This document shows positions 1 through 11,212 of a stretch of 64,000 bases of DNA, one piece after another; within the stretch, counting starts at the first letter, position 1, and every line of letters begins with the position of its first letter. This stretch comes from Methanobacterium formicicum DSM 3637. GTDB taxonomy: Archaea > Methanobacteriota > Methanobacteria > Methanobacteriales > Methanobacteriaceae. The position numbers were made by a program, and so were the translations under genes. Location of the stretch: the NCBI RefSeq assembly GCF_000302455.1, contig NZ_AMPO01000010.1, positions 62,001 to 126,000 on the forward strand, written 5' to 3'. The notes under the pieces are model-generated. The model saw only the letters and a program-made list of their open reading frames with translations. It searched no databases and was not told where the DNA came from.

Positions 1-660
1 CCAGATCATGTTAGCTGGATTTTTACCAGATTCAACCCTTTTCTCATTTAGGGATTGCTTTTCCAGAATATCCGAAGATTTATACATCAGCTGATTCAGG
101 TCATCAGCTAGGTGCTTTAATGTGTCATTATTTCCTTTTAAAAGATGTTCCTGAATTGGTTCTCCTACAACATCATGTGGAGGAGTTGATTTGAGTAAAG
201 ATGCATTCCTATCATTATAAACGAATAGGTGGCGGTAACTAGTTCCCAGATAGAATTTCCCGTAACGTGAAAATGACTGATTTAAAGTCTCAATGAGCTG
301 GGATGCTTCAGTAGTGGTGATATGACTAGCATTGAAATCAGCTAAAATGCCATTTTCGTTAGTTATTAAATTACAACGGAATGCCACATCATTCTTTTCA
401 AGCCCAGCTCCGATACTGGCGGCTTCCAGTGGGCCACGGCCGGTGTAATATTTTTTAGGATCATAACCCATTATGGATAGATTGGCCACATCTGATCCGG
501 GTTCCATCCCCTGAGGGACAGTTTTCAGCATTCCACAGGACCCATTTTTTGCTATAAAATCCATATTGGGGGTTTTGGCTCTTTGTAGGGGTGTTTCTCC
601 ATCCAGCTCTTTTAATGGCTTGTCAACCATTCCATCCCCAATAACAACAACATACTTCAT
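1..660 (-). CDS. apgM: ApgM-family phosphoglycerate mutase / possible homoserine kinase (partial)
   Basis: About 220 N-terminal residues are present; the C-terminal part lies beyond the left edge. The protein begins MKYVVVIGDGMVDKPL and contains PGSDVANLSIMGYDP and YYTGRGPLEA, which are hallmarks of the archaeal cofactor-independent phosphoglycerate mutase family (alkaline-phosphatase superfamily, metal-dependent). The ATG follows a GGAG-type ribosome binding site. Family members interconvert 3- and 2-phosphoglycerate, but one branch clustered with threonine genes has been proposed to be a homoserine kinase. Here the next gene upstream is homoserine dehydrogenase with an ACT protein, which makes that second role worth considering. 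Family membership is certain; the substrate is open. Confidence 0.88.
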   Translation of the reverse strand, partial: MKYVVVIGDGMVDKPLKELDGETPLQRAKTPNMDFIAKNGSCGMLKTVPQGMEPGSDVANLSIMGYDPKKYYTGRGPLEAASIGAGLEKNDVAFRCNLITNENGILADFNASHITTTEASQLIETLNQSFSRYGKFYLGTSYRHLFVYNDRNASLLKSTPPHDVVGEPIQEHLLKGNNDTLKHLADDLNQLMYKSSDILEKQSLNEKRVESGKNPANMIW

Positions 661-729
661 TAAATTTATCTCCTTTCATCTCTGGTTTGTAATAGATTAA
701 ATCCATTAAATCAAATAAATGAATTTTTT

Positions 730-840
730 AAGATAATTTTTTAGTTATAGTTTTTAAGATAATTTTTTATTTATATTTCTAAGATAATTTTTTATTTATG
801 GTTTTTAAGATAGTTTTAGGTGCAGTTTCTAAGACAATCT
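730..840. repeat. AT-rich tandem repeat, about 25-bp period
   Basis: Five imperfect units beginning AAGATAATTTTTTA or similar start near 730, 756, 781, 807 and 831, in the gap between the homoserine dehydrogenase and ApgM-family genes. The last two units are degenerate. No gene is visible here. The repeat lies upstream of the apgM start and might affect its promoter, but I see no direct sign of that. Confidence 0.7.
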
Positions 841-914
841 TAATTTAGGAATTTATTAAGCTTAAAACTGATATTATGATGATTTATTAAAAAAAATAAT
901 TTTTTAAAAGTTTA

Positions 915-1928
915 TCATTTCCTTATCTTCCAGATACTGATGATGTCACTTAAAATGGCAGAGGCGGTTTCCACGGATCCAGCACCTTTACCTACCACAG
1001 TCACATCATCTGCCAGATCAGTTTTAAGAGTGGCAACGTTAAGGGTACCTTCCACTGCAAAGGGTGATCCCTGGCGCACCAGGCGGGGTGATACTTCCAG
1101 AGCATCAGCTGAAGCTTCACCAATAAGTTTAATTAATAAACCTTCTTTCTTAGCCAGAGCGATCGATTCAGCGGTTATTCTGGATATTCCTTCAACTTCA
1201 ACATCTTTAAGAGTTACAGGGAGGTTTAAAACAGAATTGGCCAGTATAACTATTTTACAGGCTGCATCAATACCCTCCACATCCTGGTATGGATCAGTTT
1301 CTGCAATTCCCATTTCCTGGGCTTCACTGAGGGTTTGTTCATAAGATGATCCTTCCTTAGCCATCCTGGATAAGATGTAATTAGTGGTTCCGTTCAAAAT
1401 CCCGTAAATTGATTCTATACTGCATCCTGCCAGATTATCATGGGCGAAATTTAGGATGGGCATGGCACCGCCCACTGATGCTTCAAATTTAAATTCAACA
1501 TCATTGGATTGAGCAGAACTAGCAAGTTCCTGGAATGACAATGCAAGGGGGCCCTTATTGGATGTAACCACATCTTTACCCTCTTCCATGGCCTTCAGGA
1601 TATGGCTACGGGCGGGTTCTCCATCATCAATATCCGTGGGAGTAACTTCCACCAGACAATCGTATTCAACTTCTTCTAGAACTTTAAGACTGCTTACACC
1701 AGGAACACCATATTCTGGGTAAGACGAGATTTTGCCGGTTTCGTTTTTGGTTTTAAGGAGCAATTCTCCATCCAGACCATCTTCTTTTATGGCTGCCCCG
1801 GAACGGTCAGTCACTGCAACGATCTGGGGATTAAGATCATAGTTACTCTTCAAATAATCCTCTTTCATGGACAGAACACGGGCAACTCCCTGTCCTACTG
1901 CACCAAAACCTAAAATAATAATTTTCAT
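915..1928 (-). CDS. hom: Homoserine dehydrogenase
   Basis: 337 residues from the ATG at 1928, giving MKIIILGFGAVGQGVARVL with a Rossmann GxGxxG for NAD(P). AGGTG lies five bases before this ATG; a longer frame from 1952 is possible but has no better ribosome binding site. The catalytic region shows TSNKGPLAL, EASVGGAMPI, GILNGTTNYIL and EAQEMGIAETDPYQDVEG, all typical of the family. The enzyme reduces aspartate semialdehyde to homoserine, the branch point to threonine and methionine. It has no C-terminal ACT domain; a separate ACT protein is encoded immediately upstream and is probably co-transcribed. Homoserine made here could feed MetX and MetY encoded near 22 kb. Confidence 0.95.
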   Translation of the reverse strand: MKIIILGFGAVGQGVARVLSMKEDYLKSNYDLNPQIVAVTDRSGAAIKEDGLDGELLLKTKNETGKISSYPEYGVPGVSSLKVLEEVEYDCLVEVTPTDIDDGEPARSHILKAMEEGKDVVTSNKGPLALSFQELASSAQSNDVEFKFEASVGGAMPILNFAHDNLAGCSIESIYGILNGTTNYILSRMAKEGSSYEQTLSEAQEMGIAETDPYQDVEGIDAACKIVILANSVLNLPVTLKDVEVEGISRITAESIALAKKEGLLIKLIGEASADALEVSPRLVRQGSPFAVEGTLNVATLKTDLADDVTVVGKGAGSVETASAILSDIISIWKIRK

Positions 1929-1957
1929 GGGAACACCTACTTTAGACTCCATAATCC

Positions 1958-2446
1958 TTAAACTTCATTAATAACCAGGAAGCCCTTTTGATTCCCAACT
2001 TCTTTGATGTTTTTGAGCACTTCCTTTTTCTGTCCGAAATCTGCTTCCATAACGATCTTAGTGGCAGAGTTTCGGGGTTCATCAGACATTTTAAGATCCA
2101 GATCAGCCACTCTGACACCTTCCAACTGGTTTAAGAGGGTTACAGTGTCCTTCACATCTTCTTCCACAATATCCCCCACCAGAACGGTGGTGATCTGTTC
2201 CTTCCTCAGTACACCGTCCACTGCCATTATCTGAATATCTTTAGTTTCCATGGCATCCATAACCCGATCTAAGGTTTCTTTGTCTCCTTCTATGGTTATT
2301 TGGACTGGAACTGTGCCCCGTTCTGTTTTAACATCTCTCTGGTGTATAACTGCTACTATGTTTGCGCCTAATCTTCCCATGGGTTCAAGAGCTTCTAATA
2401 ATTGTCCTGGAACATCGGGTAGATCCAGTACAAGGTTAAATCTCAT
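1958..2446 (-). CDS. ACT domain protein, probable regulator of homoserine dehydrogenase
   Basis: 162 residues with an N-terminal ACT fold (NLVLDLPDVPGQLLEALEPM, then GANIVAVIHQRD) and a second, less clear half. ACT domains bind amino acids and give allosteric control. I start at the ATG at 2446, whose ATGA overlaps the stop of the upstream gatC-like gene; a GTG at 2455 is the alternative. It lies 29 bp before the homoserine dehydrogenase start. The likely role, inferred from position, is feedback sensing of threonine or another aspartate-family amino acid on behalf of the stand-alone dehydrogenase. Confidence 0.85.
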   Translation of the reverse strand: MRFNLVLDLPDVPGQLLEALEPMGRLGANIVAVIHQRDVKTERGTVPVQITIEGDKETLDRVMDAMETKDIQIMAVDGVLRKEQITTVLVGDIVEEDVKDTVTLLNQLEGVRVADLDLKMSDEPRNSATKIVMEADFGQKKEVLKNIKEVGNQKGFLVINEV

Positions 2447-2673
2447 TTTACCCACTTTCCTTTTTCAGCAATCAGATTACCTTCTTTATCCACATGGGCG
2501 TTGCGCATGATCTTGGTTGAGTCCTTCTCTTCAGCACAGTCTTCCCGGGATAGGTTAACGTTATCAACCATGTAATGGGTTTCTTCCAGTTCAGGTATGT
2601 CTTTCAGGGCTTCAGAAAAGCTCTGGAGTATCTCTTCGGCCTCTTTTTCAATCTTCAATTTTTTCACTCCCAA
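2443..2673 (-). CDS. gatC: GatC subunit of tRNA-dependent amidotransferase (archaeal type)
   Basis: A short protein of at most 76 residues: EKEAEEILQSFSEALKDIPE, then THYMVDNVN, LSRED, IMRNAHVDKEGNLIAEKGKW. This matches archaeal GatC, the small stabilising subunit of the GatCAB complex that amidates Glu-tRNA(Gln) or Asp-tRNA(Asn). No ATG is available. Candidate starts are TTG at 2673, GTG at 2667 or TTG at 2658; the last has GGGAG eight bases upstream and may be the real one. Its stop overlaps the ACT gene by ATGA, so the two are translationally coupled. gatA and gatB are not in the window. Confidence 0.8.
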   Translation of the reverse strand: MGVKKLKIEKEAEEILQSFSEALKDIPELEETHYMVDNVNLSREDCAEEKDSTKIMRNAHVDKEGNLIAEKGKWVK

Positions 2674-2801
2674 ATTATTAAATTACCTTATTTTAGTTAT
2701 TTTCATATATTCGTTTATTAATTAGAATTTCATTCTCAATTGGTAAGTTGAATTATTATTTTTTTTATATTGAATGTTTATCAATCATCCATATTATGAA
2801 T

Positions 2802-4403
2802 TTAAATGTCTATAAATTTAAAGGATTTTTTCAATTTATCCATATATCCTGAGTCCTTTAACACCTTTTTTCTGAGGATTTTATGGATACCCGATCCATA
2901 CTGTGCAGCTTTTTTAGGTCTTTTAACGATCTCAAAGGGCACACCCATCTGGTTAGCCACTTCCCTGAGGATACACTTACGTAATTTGTCATCTGGACCA
3001 TTTATCTTGTAGTACATAGGTATATTCATGGCCATATTTATAATTTGGAGGTCCAGATAGGGAACCCTCAGTTCCACACTGCTGGCCATGGTTACTTTAT
3101 CGTCACGCTCCAAGTTTACATGGTAAAGATTCGCCACATCATTCTGGAGGTCTTCCTGGGCCTCTTCACCTTTTTGCTGGTAAAAACTGAGGTATCGATG
3201 GTATCCTGCAAAGAGTTCATCTGCACCCTGACCAGACAAGATCACCCTTTGACCATGATGGTGGGCCATCTCCGCAGCCAGGTATGCGGTCATACCCACC
3301 CCTAATTTCATAACATTCCACTCTTCTATGGCACTTAATACTCGGGGAATGTATTCTCTTACCACGCCCTCATCAACCATTCTGATGTGAAGGGGAAGAC
3401 CTATATACTCCGCTACTTTACTGGCGAAAACACGGTCTGGAGAACCTTCACTACCCACTGCATACAATTCAGTTTCAATCCCGAGATCAGCACATAGCAC
3501 AGCCAGTAAGGTGCTATCAACACCTCCAGAAAATAAAATTCCCACCTTATCCAGGCCCCGGGTTCTTTTTTTCACAGATTCCCTGATATAATTTCCTAAA
3601 ACCTTTTTAATCTCTTCTTTTTCTTTAAGATATTTTTTATCTGAAGTGACCCGAGTACTTTTGGAAAATTCACTTTCAATGGAAAAGTCATATGATTCGT
3701 TTTGGAATTGGTCTTCTACGCAGGAAGAGAAATTTTCTTTCCCTGATGATATTTGTTGTAATGATGATATTTGTGGTAGTGATTGTCTTTGTGGTAAAGG
3801 TACTAGTTCCTTATTATGTAACATAAAATTAGGTGGTAAGCTGTGGGTTTTATTTATTTTAACTTCCCATAATGCTTTTTTTTCTGATGCAAAACCAAAT
3901 AAGCCATTTTCATCCCCATAATAAAGTGGTTTCACACCCAACGGGTCTCTAACTGCAACTAAATCTTCACCATCATATGCAGCGAAGGCATAATCTCCAT
4001 CCAACTCTTCAAGAACCAAAGGAACAGTTTTTAATAGGGAACCTTGGTAGTGTTTTGTGAGGAGGGCTAAAACCACTTCAGAGTCACTGTCAGTCTTAAA
4101 ATCATATGATGTATCTTCCAAATCAGAATGCAGTTGGGAATAATTGTAGATCTCCCCGTTACAAACCAGGATAATTTTCCCATTGCTCATTGGTTGAACA
4201 ACTTCTGATCCCACAATAGACAGAAGATTGTGACCCAGTCCAATGTTACCGTGGGGTATGATCAAATCTTCCAAGTTGCCATGAGATATTTTACCATCTA
4301 CAAAAACTCCAGATTTGTCAGGTCCCCTGTGTTTAAGGGTTAGTAACATATTATACAGTTTGTCACCAATATTTTCACCGATGATGCCAGTTATTGCACA
4401 CAT
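2802..4403 (-). CDS. asnB: Asparagine synthase (glutamine-hydrolysing)
   Basis: 533 residues. The protein starts MCAITGIIG, so removal of Met exposes the catalytic Cys of a class II glutamine amidotransferase domain (about residues 1-190, with LKHRGPD and NGEIYNY). The C-terminal synthetase domain has the ATP PP-loop ILFSGGVDSTLLA, then SGQGADELFAGY and SSVELRVPYLD. It makes asparagine from aspartate, glutamine and ATP in the cytoplasm. A Ser/Gln/Glu-rich stretch at about residues 200-260 forms an unusually long, probably disordered linker between the domains. The gene stands alone with its own AT-rich upstream region. Confidence 0.95.
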   Translation of the reverse strand: MCAITGIIGENIGDKLYNMLLTLKHRGPDKSGVFVDGKISHGNLEDLIIPHGNIGLGHNLLSIVGSEVVQPMSNGKIILVCNGEIYNYSQLHSDLEDTSYDFKTDSDSEVVLALLTKHYQGSLLKTVPLVLEELDGDYAFAAYDGEDLVAVRDPLGVKPLYYGDENGLFGFASEKKALWEVKINKTHSLPPNFMLHNKELVPLPQRQSLPQISSLQQISSGKENFSSCVEDQFQNESYDFSIESEFSKSTRVTSDKKYLKEKEEIKKVLGNYIRESVKKRTRGLDKVGILFSGGVDSTLLAVLCADLGIETELYAVGSEGSPDRVFASKVAEYIGLPLHIRMVDEGVVREYIPRVLSAIEEWNVMKLGVGMTAYLAAEMAHHHGQRVILSGQGADELFAGYHRYLSFYQQKGEEAQEDLQNDVANLYHVNLERDDKVTMASSVELRVPYLDLQIINMAMNIPMYYKINGPDDKLRKCILREVANQMGVPFEIVKRPKKAAQYGSGIHKILRKKVLKDSGYMDKLKKSFKFIDI

Positions 4404-4784
4404 AAGACAACTAATCCCACAATTTTTTAACAGATTTAGAAGTGTATTAAATTAATTAAGTCTGAATCCACAAAATTATCCAAAAGACTAAAATCAATAA
4501 AATAAGGTTATTCCTAAAGTTAAATAGTGTTTGCTTTTATTTATGCTTTAATATCCTTTTTTTAATTTTATAACACAATTATTTATATACAAAATCTTAT
4601 TTACACAGATTTTTAATTATATTAGACTTTAATCTTTTTTATAATTAATTAAATAATATTCAATCTGTCTAAATTGTAATTGATTTGTTATGATTTTAAG
4701 TTCAGACCTAAAAATTAGAATTTTAATTTATTACATGTCCATTCAATTATCAAAAAAAAATAAAAAGGGGAAAATGAGTTGTTT
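4404..4784. other. AT-rich intergenic region upstream of asnB
   Basis: 381 bases between the surface protein stop and the asnB start. It is strongly AT-rich with several TATA-like stretches, and it contains the T-rich end of the surface protein unit and the asnB promoter. I see no supported gene, RNA or palindrome. Confidence 0.6.
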
Positions 4785-7364
4785 TTACTTCCTTTTGGAC
4801 ACCGATATTCCAGTGAAGATCATCAGTATTGCCATTAATATTCCACCAAGGGGTATTCCCGTAGTTTGCATACCAACGGTTTTTTCTGATGAGGTTGTGG
4901 GGGTGCTGGAATCAGTGGTCTTGGTAGTTGGATTTCCAGGTTCCGATACTGAATAAGGTGAAACTGAAGCAGTTGCCCGGTTATTGTCCGGATTTGGATC
5001 ATAGAATCCTGAAGCCAAATTAGGGTCTGGATCAGTTATAACTGCCTCAACAGTCATCTGAACATTTGGAACCATAGCTTGCATTACTAAATGCATAACC
5101 TCCATGGTATTCAAGGCCATGTAACCAATACTCCACAAACCTGTGGTTGAATTAAATGAACCATTAGTATCATCTGATACATAGCGAAGTCCCGCAGGTG
5201 CTGTGAAATTCACTTTAGCATTAGGTGCATTGTCCGGCCCATAATTGTATGCAGTCAATGTAAACTCAACAAAATCCAGATATTTTGGATGTGCATCATT
5301 CACATTTATAGCAATACCAAGGTCAGATGCGGGTCCTATGGTTATGGTGGTGTTGGTTTCGTTGTTAGTACTGTTTTGGTCGTGGTTAGTTCCGTTTACT
5401 GTGGCGATGTTGGTGATGGTGGTGTTGGAGACCATTACTTGTGCTAAGATGTGGAGAACGGTGTTGGTGTTTTTTGTCAGGGTTCCGATGGTCCATATTC
5501 CTGTGGTAGGGTTGTATGCGTTGTTGCTATCGTCTTGGATGTACCTTAATCCTGTCGGCAATAGGTCAGTCACGGTTACTCCGTTGGCATTGTCTGGTCC
5601 GTTGTTGTGTACAGTTATGGTGTAGGTGATGGTATCGAGATATTCTGGTGAGGTTTTGTCAACGGTCTTAGTTATCTCAAGGTCGGATGCAGGGCCTACA
5701 GTTACAGTCACAGAATCATGATCATTACCTGGTTCCAGGTCATGTTCTGTTCCATTGATGCTGACAACATTGGTTATAGTAGTGTTAGATGCAATAACTC
5801 GTGCTACAATATGTAACACAGCACTGGTACCTTTTGCCAGATTACCAATATTCCAGACTCCATTTGCAGGATTGTATGAATTGTTAGAATCATCAGAAAC
5901 CCATTCAAACCCTGCAGGTAACAGATCAGTCACATGAACATTGGTAGCATCATCTGGTCCGTAGTTATGTGCAGTTAGAGTGAACACAACTTCATCCATG
6001 TAGTTAGGTGTCAGGGTATTCACAGCTTTATCAATTCCCAGATCTGCATTTCCTACATCTAAACCACCCAAAGGCACACTTGCTTCTGCTTGTGCATGAC
6101 CCAGGGTCAGGGTTAATAACTCATAACCTGGTATGATGTTGAGAAGTTCAATGTTTAAAGCATCCCCTGAAGCAAAGGCATGAGTACCATCAGGAGAAGT
6201 TATCTCTGTCTTATCACCCAGTGCTATTCTCAGCACTCCCGGAATTTGAACTACTCCATTTATCTGGAGTTGGTCCAAAATACTTATGCCGAGGAGTTTT
6301 ATGTCAGCTACAGTCCAATCATAGATTGCAGAAGCTCCTCCTACTTCACCATTGGCAAACGCAGTTGCATGAACATCTAAAGCGTTTATTTCGAGTAATC
6401 CGCCGAGAACTAGTATATTGGCTGTGCTTCCAACACTAGAGGAACTTGTAAGGGCGCCAGTATCAAAATCGGGTGTCACGCTGCTATTGGCGTTTATAAC
6501 TCCCAAGTTTATGATCTGGATTAAATTCAGTAAACTCAGTTGTAAAGATACTAAACTGCTCCCTCCGATTGCTCCTGGGGGGTTGGTACTTGAATCAGCA
6601 ACTCCAACTAAAGCACCCACATTGAGTCCTAGTAGTTGCAATAAGCTAGGTAAATTGGATGGAAGTATTCCTCCAGTCACCAAACCCTGATCACCTGTCG
6701 AATTCACATTCAATAAACCAGCGAGTAAATCGCCGCCAAGCAGTCTGATTTCTAAGGGTATACCTTCACCTTCACTGTAAGGTATCACCTGGCTATCTAC
6801 TCCTGCACTTGATTTTCCTGCGTATATATCCAGTAAAATTCCTGGAATCGCTCCTACGTTCAATACATAACTTGAAGCATTGCCACTGTAAGCTGGTAAA
6901 CCATATAATCTGAAGTTTGCAGTTCCGTAAAGATTGGGATCACTGGGATTGGTTGCATTGGGGGTTACAGTTATTTCTTTTGAGTATGATATGTAACCTA
7001 ACCTGATTGCTGCCACCTGGAATACTGTTCCGGGATTGTTAAAGTTCACATGATATGAACCATCGGCTCCGGTTGTTGTTTCCGCCATAAGATTGTTACC
7101 GGAATCCAATACCTGGATGGTAACTCCTCCTAACCCAAGGTCTGTTGAACCATTAAACACTGTTCCTGATATTATAGGGTCTATTGATGTTGCACTGTTG
7201 TTTTCTTCAGATATTGCAGTAATCGCCGATGAATGGATTTCGGAATTATCTGCAGTGGAACTGATGGAGTTATTGTCAGAATCTGCGGCACAAACAGCAC
7301 TGCAAAGTATCACTGCTAGAAAAAATGTTATTAGAAGAGCTGCTCCACGTTTTTTGTATTTCAA
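4785..7364 (-). CDS. Secreted surface protein with DUF11 repeats and C-terminal membrane anchor
   Basis: About 859 residues from a TTG at 7364 placed six bases after a strong GGAGGTG; this gives a clean signal peptide (KYKKRG, then a hydrophobic stretch ending SAVCAA). A longer frame from 7400 would spoil the signal. Next comes a carboxypeptidase-regulatory-like beta domain (ISGTVFNGSTDLGLGGVTI, then GADGSYHVNF), a large Leu/Gly/Asn-rich middle, and three DUF11/CARDB-like repeats of about 115 residues with the pattern YLDxxxxTxxxxNxGPDNA. A Thr/Ser linker and a hydrophobic segment ending SKRK anchor it in the membrane. Such adhesin-like proteins are common in Methanobacteriales envelopes. The ligand is unknown. 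The middle DUF11 repeat has visibly different codon use. Confidence 0.88.
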   Translation of the reverse strand: MKYKKRGAALLITFFLAVILCSAVCAADSDNNSISSTADNSEIHSSAITAISEENNSATSIDPIISGTVFNGSTDLGLGGVTIQVLDSGNNLMAETTTGADGSYHVNFNNPGTVFQVAAIRLGYISYSKEITVTPNATNPSDPNLYGTANFRLYGLPAYSGNASSYVLNVGAIPGILLDIYAGKSSAGVDSQVIPYSEGEGIPLEIRLLGGDLLAGLLNVNSTGDQGLVTGGILPSNLPSLLQLLGLNVGALVGVADSSTNPPGAIGGSSLVSLQLSLLNLIQIINLGVINANSSVTPDFDTGALTSSSSVGSTANILVLGGLLEINALDVHATAFANGEVGGASAIYDWTVADIKLLGISILDQLQINGVVQIPGVLRIALGDKTEITSPDGTHAFASGDALNIELLNIIPGYELLTLTLGHAQAEASVPLGGLDVGNADLGIDKAVNTLTPNYMDEVVFTLTAHNYGPDDATNVHVTDLLPAGFEWVSDDSNNSYNPANGVWNIGNLAKGTSAVLHIVARVIASNTTITNVVSINGTEHDLEPGNDHDSVTVTVGPASDLEITKTVDKTSPEYLDTITYTITVHNNGPDNANGVTVTDLLPTGLRYIQDDSNNAYNPTTGIWTIGTLTKNTNTVLHILAQVMVSNTTITNIATVNGTNHDQNSTNNETNTTITIGPASDLGIAINVNDAHPKYLDFVEFTLTAYNYGPDNAPNAKVNFTAPAGLRYVSDDTNGSFNSTTGLWSIGYMALNTMEVMHLVMQAMVPNVQMTVEAVITDPDPNLASGFYDPNPDNNRATASVSPYSVSEPGNPTTKTTDSSTPTTSSEKTVGMQTTGIPLGGILMAILMIFTGISVSKRK

Positions 7365-8151
7365 ATTTTTCACCTCCTTTTTCTTTACAAATGAAAACAA
7401 CTGTGGTTAGTTATTTCCAAATGATAGTGACAAAATGATAATGGAAAACACCTATATCATAATTTTTTTAGTATTTTTATTACTAAATTAATATGGTATT
7501 TATTACTTGAATACTACTGATTTCATCAATATACATACTGTCATATTTAGATATTATCCAGTCCTATATAAATATTAACTAAAAAAACAGTTTTTATCAT
7601 TACATAACTGCTATAATATTAGAATCTTAGCTCATAAGCACAACAATCTATTTGAATGATTACGTTCAGCAAACTGAGCAACAAAAATTAATGATATGTA
7701 CTAGATCACGGTTCAAAGTTTAATAGATAAATCCTTTTAAATTCATCTATCATACCTTCAGCTTACTTTTTTAAAGCAGATTTTTTTTCAAAAAAAAATT
7801 AAGTAATACTATTAGAATAGCAACCGGGATAGAAAAATCACTGGATTTCATGAAAATAAAAATGAATGGAAAATCAATGAATAAATGTGGGTTGAAAGAT
7901 TTATTATTGGCATTATCCAGTCATAGTAAATATTTAAAAATTTATAAAGCTTGTAAAACTAGGAGCGATAAGTTTAGGACAGGATAAGTTAATATAGATT
8001 GATATAAAAACATTACGATAGAATAACATCCTTCCTGCTGTAAAAAAACTTAAAATCAGTTCAATTTAATATTTAAGAAGTAAAGCGAAAGTTTAGAAGT
8101 AAAAAGGAATTCAAAAAAAATCCATGAATGTGGCCTTTGTGGGTGTACAGT
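7365..8151. other. Long non-coding AT-rich region
   Basis: 787 bases between the surface protein and the HTH regulator. It holds the surface protein promoter near its left end and A/T-rich sequence elsewhere. I found no credible reading frame with a ribosome binding site, no tRNA-like fold and no clear repeat. A small RNA cannot be excluded by eye. Confidence 0.5.
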
Positions 8152-9564
<1,413 letters not shown>

Positions 9565-9692
9565 TACTTTTTCCTCCTGTGAAGTTCAAATCTAATAGTT
9601 TACTAATTAGGTTTTTTTAGAAAAATCATAAAATACATTCAACGCTTGATAAAGGCATTGAATGGATTTTTTACTATTATACTAACACTAAT

Positions 9693-10679
9693 TTATATTT
9701 GAGGAATCGTGTCTTCGTAGGTTTTGTAAATTTCTTCGAAAACCCATCCAACACTCAGGTACCGTTCACCGGTGTCAGGTAGTATAACCACTATCTGTTT
9801 GCCTTTGTTTTCTTCGCGCTGGGCAAGTTCTACTCCTGCACGGGTGGCTGCTCCTGATGAAATACCTGCCAGAATTCCTTCTTCCCTGGCCAGTTTTAAT
9901 AGATATGCTCCGGCATCTTCATCTTTAATGGGAATGACTTCGTCAATAAGGTCTGCATCGTATACTTCTGGCACAAATCCGGCACCGATTCCCTGTATTT
10001 TATGTGGTCCTTTTACTCCGGTGGATAGGACTGGTGATGTTGCGGGTTCTACTGCTACTGCTTTGATTTCGGGTTTTTTTTCCTTTAAAGCTTGTGCGAG
10101 GCCGGTGATGGTTCCGCCAGTACCTACTCCTCCCACAACGATGTCCACTTTTCCATCGGTGTCTCTCCAGATTTCCTGGGCAGTGGTTTCCCTGTGGATT
10201 TTGGGGTTGGCCGGGTTTTTGAATTGTTGAGGCATTACTGCGTTAGGTATTTCTGCAGCCAGTTCTTCGGCCTTTGCCACGGCACCAGGCATTCCATCTG
10301 CACCCGGTGTTAAGACTATTTCCGCACCGAAGGTTGCCAGAAGTTTTCTTCTTTCAATGGACATGGTGTCAGGAATGGTTAGTATTAATCGGTATCCCCT
10401 TGCTGCAGCTACAAATGCCAGGGCAATTCCAGTGTTCCCGCTGGTAGGTTCAATTAAAACTGAATCCGGTTTTATGGCTCCTATTTCTTCCCCGTGTTCA
10501 ATTAGTGCTACTCCAATTCGGTCTTTAACACTGCTGATGGGGTTGAATGATTCAAGTTTTACTAATATTTCTGCATCTAAACCTTCGCTTATTCTATTTA
10601 ACCTGACCAGTGGTGTGTTTCCAATGGTTTCTGTTATATCGTTTGCAATTCCTCTTGTTAATTCTGGTATCTTTACCAT
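9693..10679 (-). CDS. cysK: Cysteine synthase (O-acetylserine sulfhydrylase)
   Basis: 328 residues from the ATG at 10679, which follows AAAGGTGA; the frame could extend to 10709 but lacks a site there. PLP enzyme of fold type II: NPISSVKDRIG carries the Schiff-base lysine, PTSGNTGIALA is the substrate loop, GVGTGGTITG binds the PLP phosphate, and ILPDTGERYLS is the C-terminal signature. It joins sulfide to O-acetylserine to make cysteine. Three copies of the WTAAC-NATN-GTTAT palindrome lie 35-97 bp upstream, so it is a prime member of the proposed sulfur regulon. cysE follows in the same direction. Confidence 0.95.
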   Translation of the reverse strand: MVKIPELTRGIANDITETIGNTPLVRLNRISEGLDAEILVKLESFNPISSVKDRIGVALIEHGEEIGAIKPDSVLIEPTSGNTGIALAFVAAARGYRLILTIPDTMSIERRKLLATFGAEIVLTPGADGMPGAVAKAEELAAEIPNAVMPQQFKNPANPKIHRETTAQEIWRDTDGKVDIVVGGVGTGGTITGLAQALKEKKPEIKAVAVEPATSPVLSTGVKGPHKIQGIGAGFVPEVYDADLIDEVIPIKDEDAGAYLLKLAREEGILAGISSGAATRAGVELAQREENKGKQIVVILPDTGERYLSVGWVFEEIYKTYEDTIPQI

Positions 10680-10691
10680 TTTTTCACCTTT

Positions 10692-10776
<85 letters not shown>

Positions 10777-10861
10777 CAAATTATTTAGTATAAATAGTTA
10801 ACGATATTTAAACCGTAATTCAGTTCAAAATCATTGAAAAAGAAATTCAATAAAAATAAAA

Positions 10862-11192
10862 TTAACCATTCTGTAGCACTGAATACAGTTTTTCCAGAGC
10901 ATCTTCTATGAAAACAGGCATGATCAAGGGCCTAACTCCTCTATTTATCAGTTTTTTCTGGGCTCCAGGTCCAATCTGACTCACCAGCAGAATATCGCAG
11001 TCTGAAATTAATTCGATTGTTTCCTCTTTTAAATTCGGATCTCCACCACACCGGGGGGGCTGTTTCTCTAAGCTCAATGAATTCATGTTCTCCATTATCT
11101 TTAATGTCAAATATCAAAAACTTATCTGCTTTTCCAAAATGTTGGTTCACGTATTTTCCATCGCTACTTGCGGCTGCTACTCTAATGGGCAT
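10862..11192 (-). pseudogene. NifX/NifB-type cofactor-binding protein, frameshifted
   Basis: The N-terminal half (MPIRVAAASSDGKYVNQHFG, then FLIFDIKDNGEHEFIELRET) is in one frame. The C-terminal half (ELISDCDILLVSQIGPGAQK, then PVFIEDALEKLY) is in another. Together they match the intact neighbour at 11213 along its whole length. The break falls at a run of seven G on the plus strand (11053-11059); removing one base joins ETAP directly to RCGGDPNLKEE. The family (dinitrogenase iron-molybdenum cofactor superfamily) binds metal-sulfur clusters. This is either a true frameshift, a slippery phase-variable run, or a sequencing error. The start ATG at 11192 is shared in style with the paralogue. Confidence 0.8.
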
Positions 11193-11212
11193 GTTTACTC
11201 ACTTGCATTGAG

